Source: a virus
Reading direction: 5' to 3' (one strand)
DNA length: 22,386 bases
Virus record (IMG/VR): IMGVR_UViG_3300020183_000502
Coordinates: 1-22,386 of that record
Below the pieces are notes generated by a model, which saw nothing but the letters and a program-made list of their open reading frames with translations, was not told the origin of the DNA and searched no databases. The position numbers and the translations under genes are program-made. Numbering within the stretch: the first letter of the stretch is position 1; each line of letters begins with the position of its first letter. This document shows, piece by piece, positions 21,301 through 22,386 of the stretch.

Positions 21301-22043
21301 CGTTGTACTTGGTTAATTGCGGTTAGATCGGTTGTCTTAGTATCTAGGAATTTAGAATTGGTAATAGCATTTCCAAATGCAGACAAATTTAAAACCATTT
21401 CGTGGTGTCTGTCCTTAAATATCTTATGAGATACAGATAAAACTAACCATCTTCCTGAGAGTTTGCCATTTCTAGCCTGAAATCCTGGTAGCTTCGGATC
21501 ATTTATAAAGATAATATCCCCCGGTTTTACAGCAAACTTACCAGCCACATTTATCTGAATTCTTACAGAATTCATTAAAGATTTTAATGCCTGCCTATAA
21601 AGAGGAGTTCTTAAATCAGTTTTCCAAAACGTAGAGCTTTTCAAAGCAAAGTTTAAAAGTTTTGGAAATTTTGTTCCTATTTTAGGGCATCCGCAGCTAA
21701 AAGGAAGTCTGGGTTCAGAAAGAACACATCCAAGATAATCGGTTCCTAATGATGTTCCTATAGCATCGCACATAAGTGTTTGCTTATATGCTTCCATCAA
21801 TTGTGAATTAGTTGGTTCTGTTTGGGTTGCGTCAACAGCATCGGGCTTCAATTTATTAGCATCAGATGCGGTTGGAAAAAATCTACTCATACATTCAGTA
21901 ACAGTAACCGGAAAACCTTCATTAATTGCTTTTTGATTAGCACATTCGTAGGTTTTATTTTCTATAAAAATTTCTCCAACATTTACTGTGTATGATGGAT
22001 TAAACCCTACGATGTTACTTACAATGGTTGCTGGGTCTAGCAT
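21297..22043 (-). CDS. Putative baseplate hub protein, Cys-rich N-terminal part
   Basis: This 248-aa protein is not firmly identified. The C-terminal 90 residues (about 158-230) look like the closing domain of hub or late-control proteins: V-R-I-Q-I-N-V-A-G-K-F-A-V-K-P-G-D-I-I-F then S-G-R-W-L-V-L-S-V-S-H-K-I and H-E-M-V-L-N-L-S. This matches the 'x-P-G-D-x-I-x-x ... G-x-Y-x-V-x-x-V-x-H-x-x ... Y-x-x-x-x-x-L' pattern in gp27/gpD-type hubs. The N-terminal part holds six cysteines (C34, C51, C92, C106, C117, C119), with S-C-G-C-P-K. T4 gp27 is larger (391 aa), so the hub may be reduced or split between this gene and the one upstream. It overlaps both neighbours (7 and 4 bp). A spike-hub complex just before a W-J-I-like set is the usual order. 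Confidence 0.5.
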   Translation of the reverse strand: MLDPATIVSNIVGFNPSYTVNVGEIFIENKTYECANQKAINEGFPVTVTECMSRFFPTASDANKLKPDAVDATQTEPTNSQLMEAYKQTLMCDAIGTSLGTDYLGCVLSEPRLPFSCGCPKIGTKFPKLLNFALKSSTFWKTDLRTPLYRQALKSLMNSVRIQINVAGKFAVKPGDIIFINDPKLPGFQARNGKLSGRWLVLSVSHKIFKDRHHEMVLNLSAFGNAITNSKFLDTKTTDLTAINQVQR

Positions 22044-22386
22044 GCGTCACACTGCCCTTCCTTATCGTTCTGTGTCTCAAACATGTATATTACAGGAGTA
22101 TTAGTGTATTCTTGACTAGTAAAGGTTAAACCTCTAACAGTTCTTATATCCACTTGATACATCTTAACTAATTGGCCGTGAGCTACATCATTACACGGAT
22201 TGCTAGTATCTGGATAGGATCCAACTGCGACATTTCTTAATCCAGCAGGATATCCTGTGGCTGTAAAATTCGTACCAGGCCCACCGTACTCAGCAGAACC
22301 AGAAGTTTTATTTGTAAATTCGTTTATATTATAAGCTTCAAATTTTCTTGCTGGAGTTACTGTACCTTTTCTACCATTGTTTAATT
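22037..22386 (-). CDS. C-terminal part of an unidentified baseplate-region protein (runs off the right edge)
   Basis: An open frame enters at the right edge (first full codon at 22382-22384) and ends at TAG 22037-22039, giving about 115 residues. It is Gly/Thr/Asn-rich (A-E-Y-G-G-P-G-T-N-F-T, G-Y-P-A-G-L-R-N-V-A-V-G-S-Y), then strand-like (L-V-K-M-Y-Q-V-D-I-R-T-V-R-G-L-T-F), and ends in G-Q-C-D-A-C. The stop lies inside the next gene (7-bp overlap), so the two are probably translationally coupled and may work together. No family is recognised. A spike, hub or fibre-related protein is possible given its place before the hub-like and gp25-gp6 genes. A terminal CxxC is unusual and could bind metal or form a disulfide. 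Confidence 0.65.
   Translation of the reverse strand, partial: LNNGRKGTVTPARKFEAYNINEFTNKTSGSAEYGGPGTNFTATGYPAGLRNVAVGSYPDTSNPCNDVAHGQLVKMYQVDIRTVRGLTFTSQEYTNTPVIYMFETQNDKEGQCDAC

Noticed and set aside
1-22386. tRNA genes, CRISPR arrays, insertion sequences, homing endonucleases, att sites
   Set aside because: No cloverleaf, regularly spaced repeats, transposase or HNH/GIY-YIG motifs were seen; the window is fully tiled by structural and recombination genes.

Overview
The window is the late structural and DNA-packaging module of a T4-like contractile-tailed phage. All 26 supported protein genes lie on the minus strand, so transcription runs from high to low coordinates. They are packed with gaps of a few bases or with 1-17 bp overlaps, and there is no gene-free stretch longer than about 70 bp. 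The DNA is visibly AT-rich except in the major capsid gene. The gene set and order (25-6-7-8 ... 13-14-15-16-17-18-19-20-67-21-22-23, then uvsY-uvsW), the style of gp23 and the NATAAATA late boxes point to a marine T4-like myovirus (cyanophage/pelagiphage type, 'exo-T-even'). The host cannot be fixed from this window.

Layout in transcription order, right to left. (1) Baseplate: the C-terminal end of an unidentified Cys-ending protein (22037-22386), a Cys-rich hub-like protein (21297-22043), then a gp25-gp6-gp7-like wedge cassette (18441-21300) in the same order as W-J-I of phage P2. A long gp8-like wedge protein (16564-18429), a baseplate or fibre-associated protein (15858-16562) and a small Cys-cluster protein (15319-15858) follow. 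(2) Neck and tail end: gp13, gp14 and an extended gp15 (12492-15293). (3) Packaging: small and large terminase gp16 and gp17 (10445-12488). (4) Tail: two tandem sheath genes and two tandem tube genes (6925-10441). (5) Head: portal gp20, a gp67-like core protein, protease gp21, an unrecognised 189-aa protein, scaffold gp22 and major capsid gp23 (1236-6913), closed by a strong terminator. (6) Beyond the terminator: a third tube-fold-like protein, then the recombination genes uvsY and uvsW (partial).

Regulation can be read directly. Eight NATAAATA late-promoter boxes lie before or inside structural genes. The six intergenic ones sit exactly 5 bp (genes 6, 8, 13) or exactly 15 bp (genes 67, 22, 23) upstream of an ATG. 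By T4 late-promoter geometry this would give either leaderless mRNAs or 10-nt leaders that begin in or at the Shine-Dalgarno sequence. uvsY instead has a sigma70-type promoter, also placed so that the start would fall on its ATG. Other points of interest are a perfect 13-bp inverted repeat inside the small terminase gene (candidate pac site), the doubled sheath and tube genes, and several cysteine-cluster proteins in the baseplate region.
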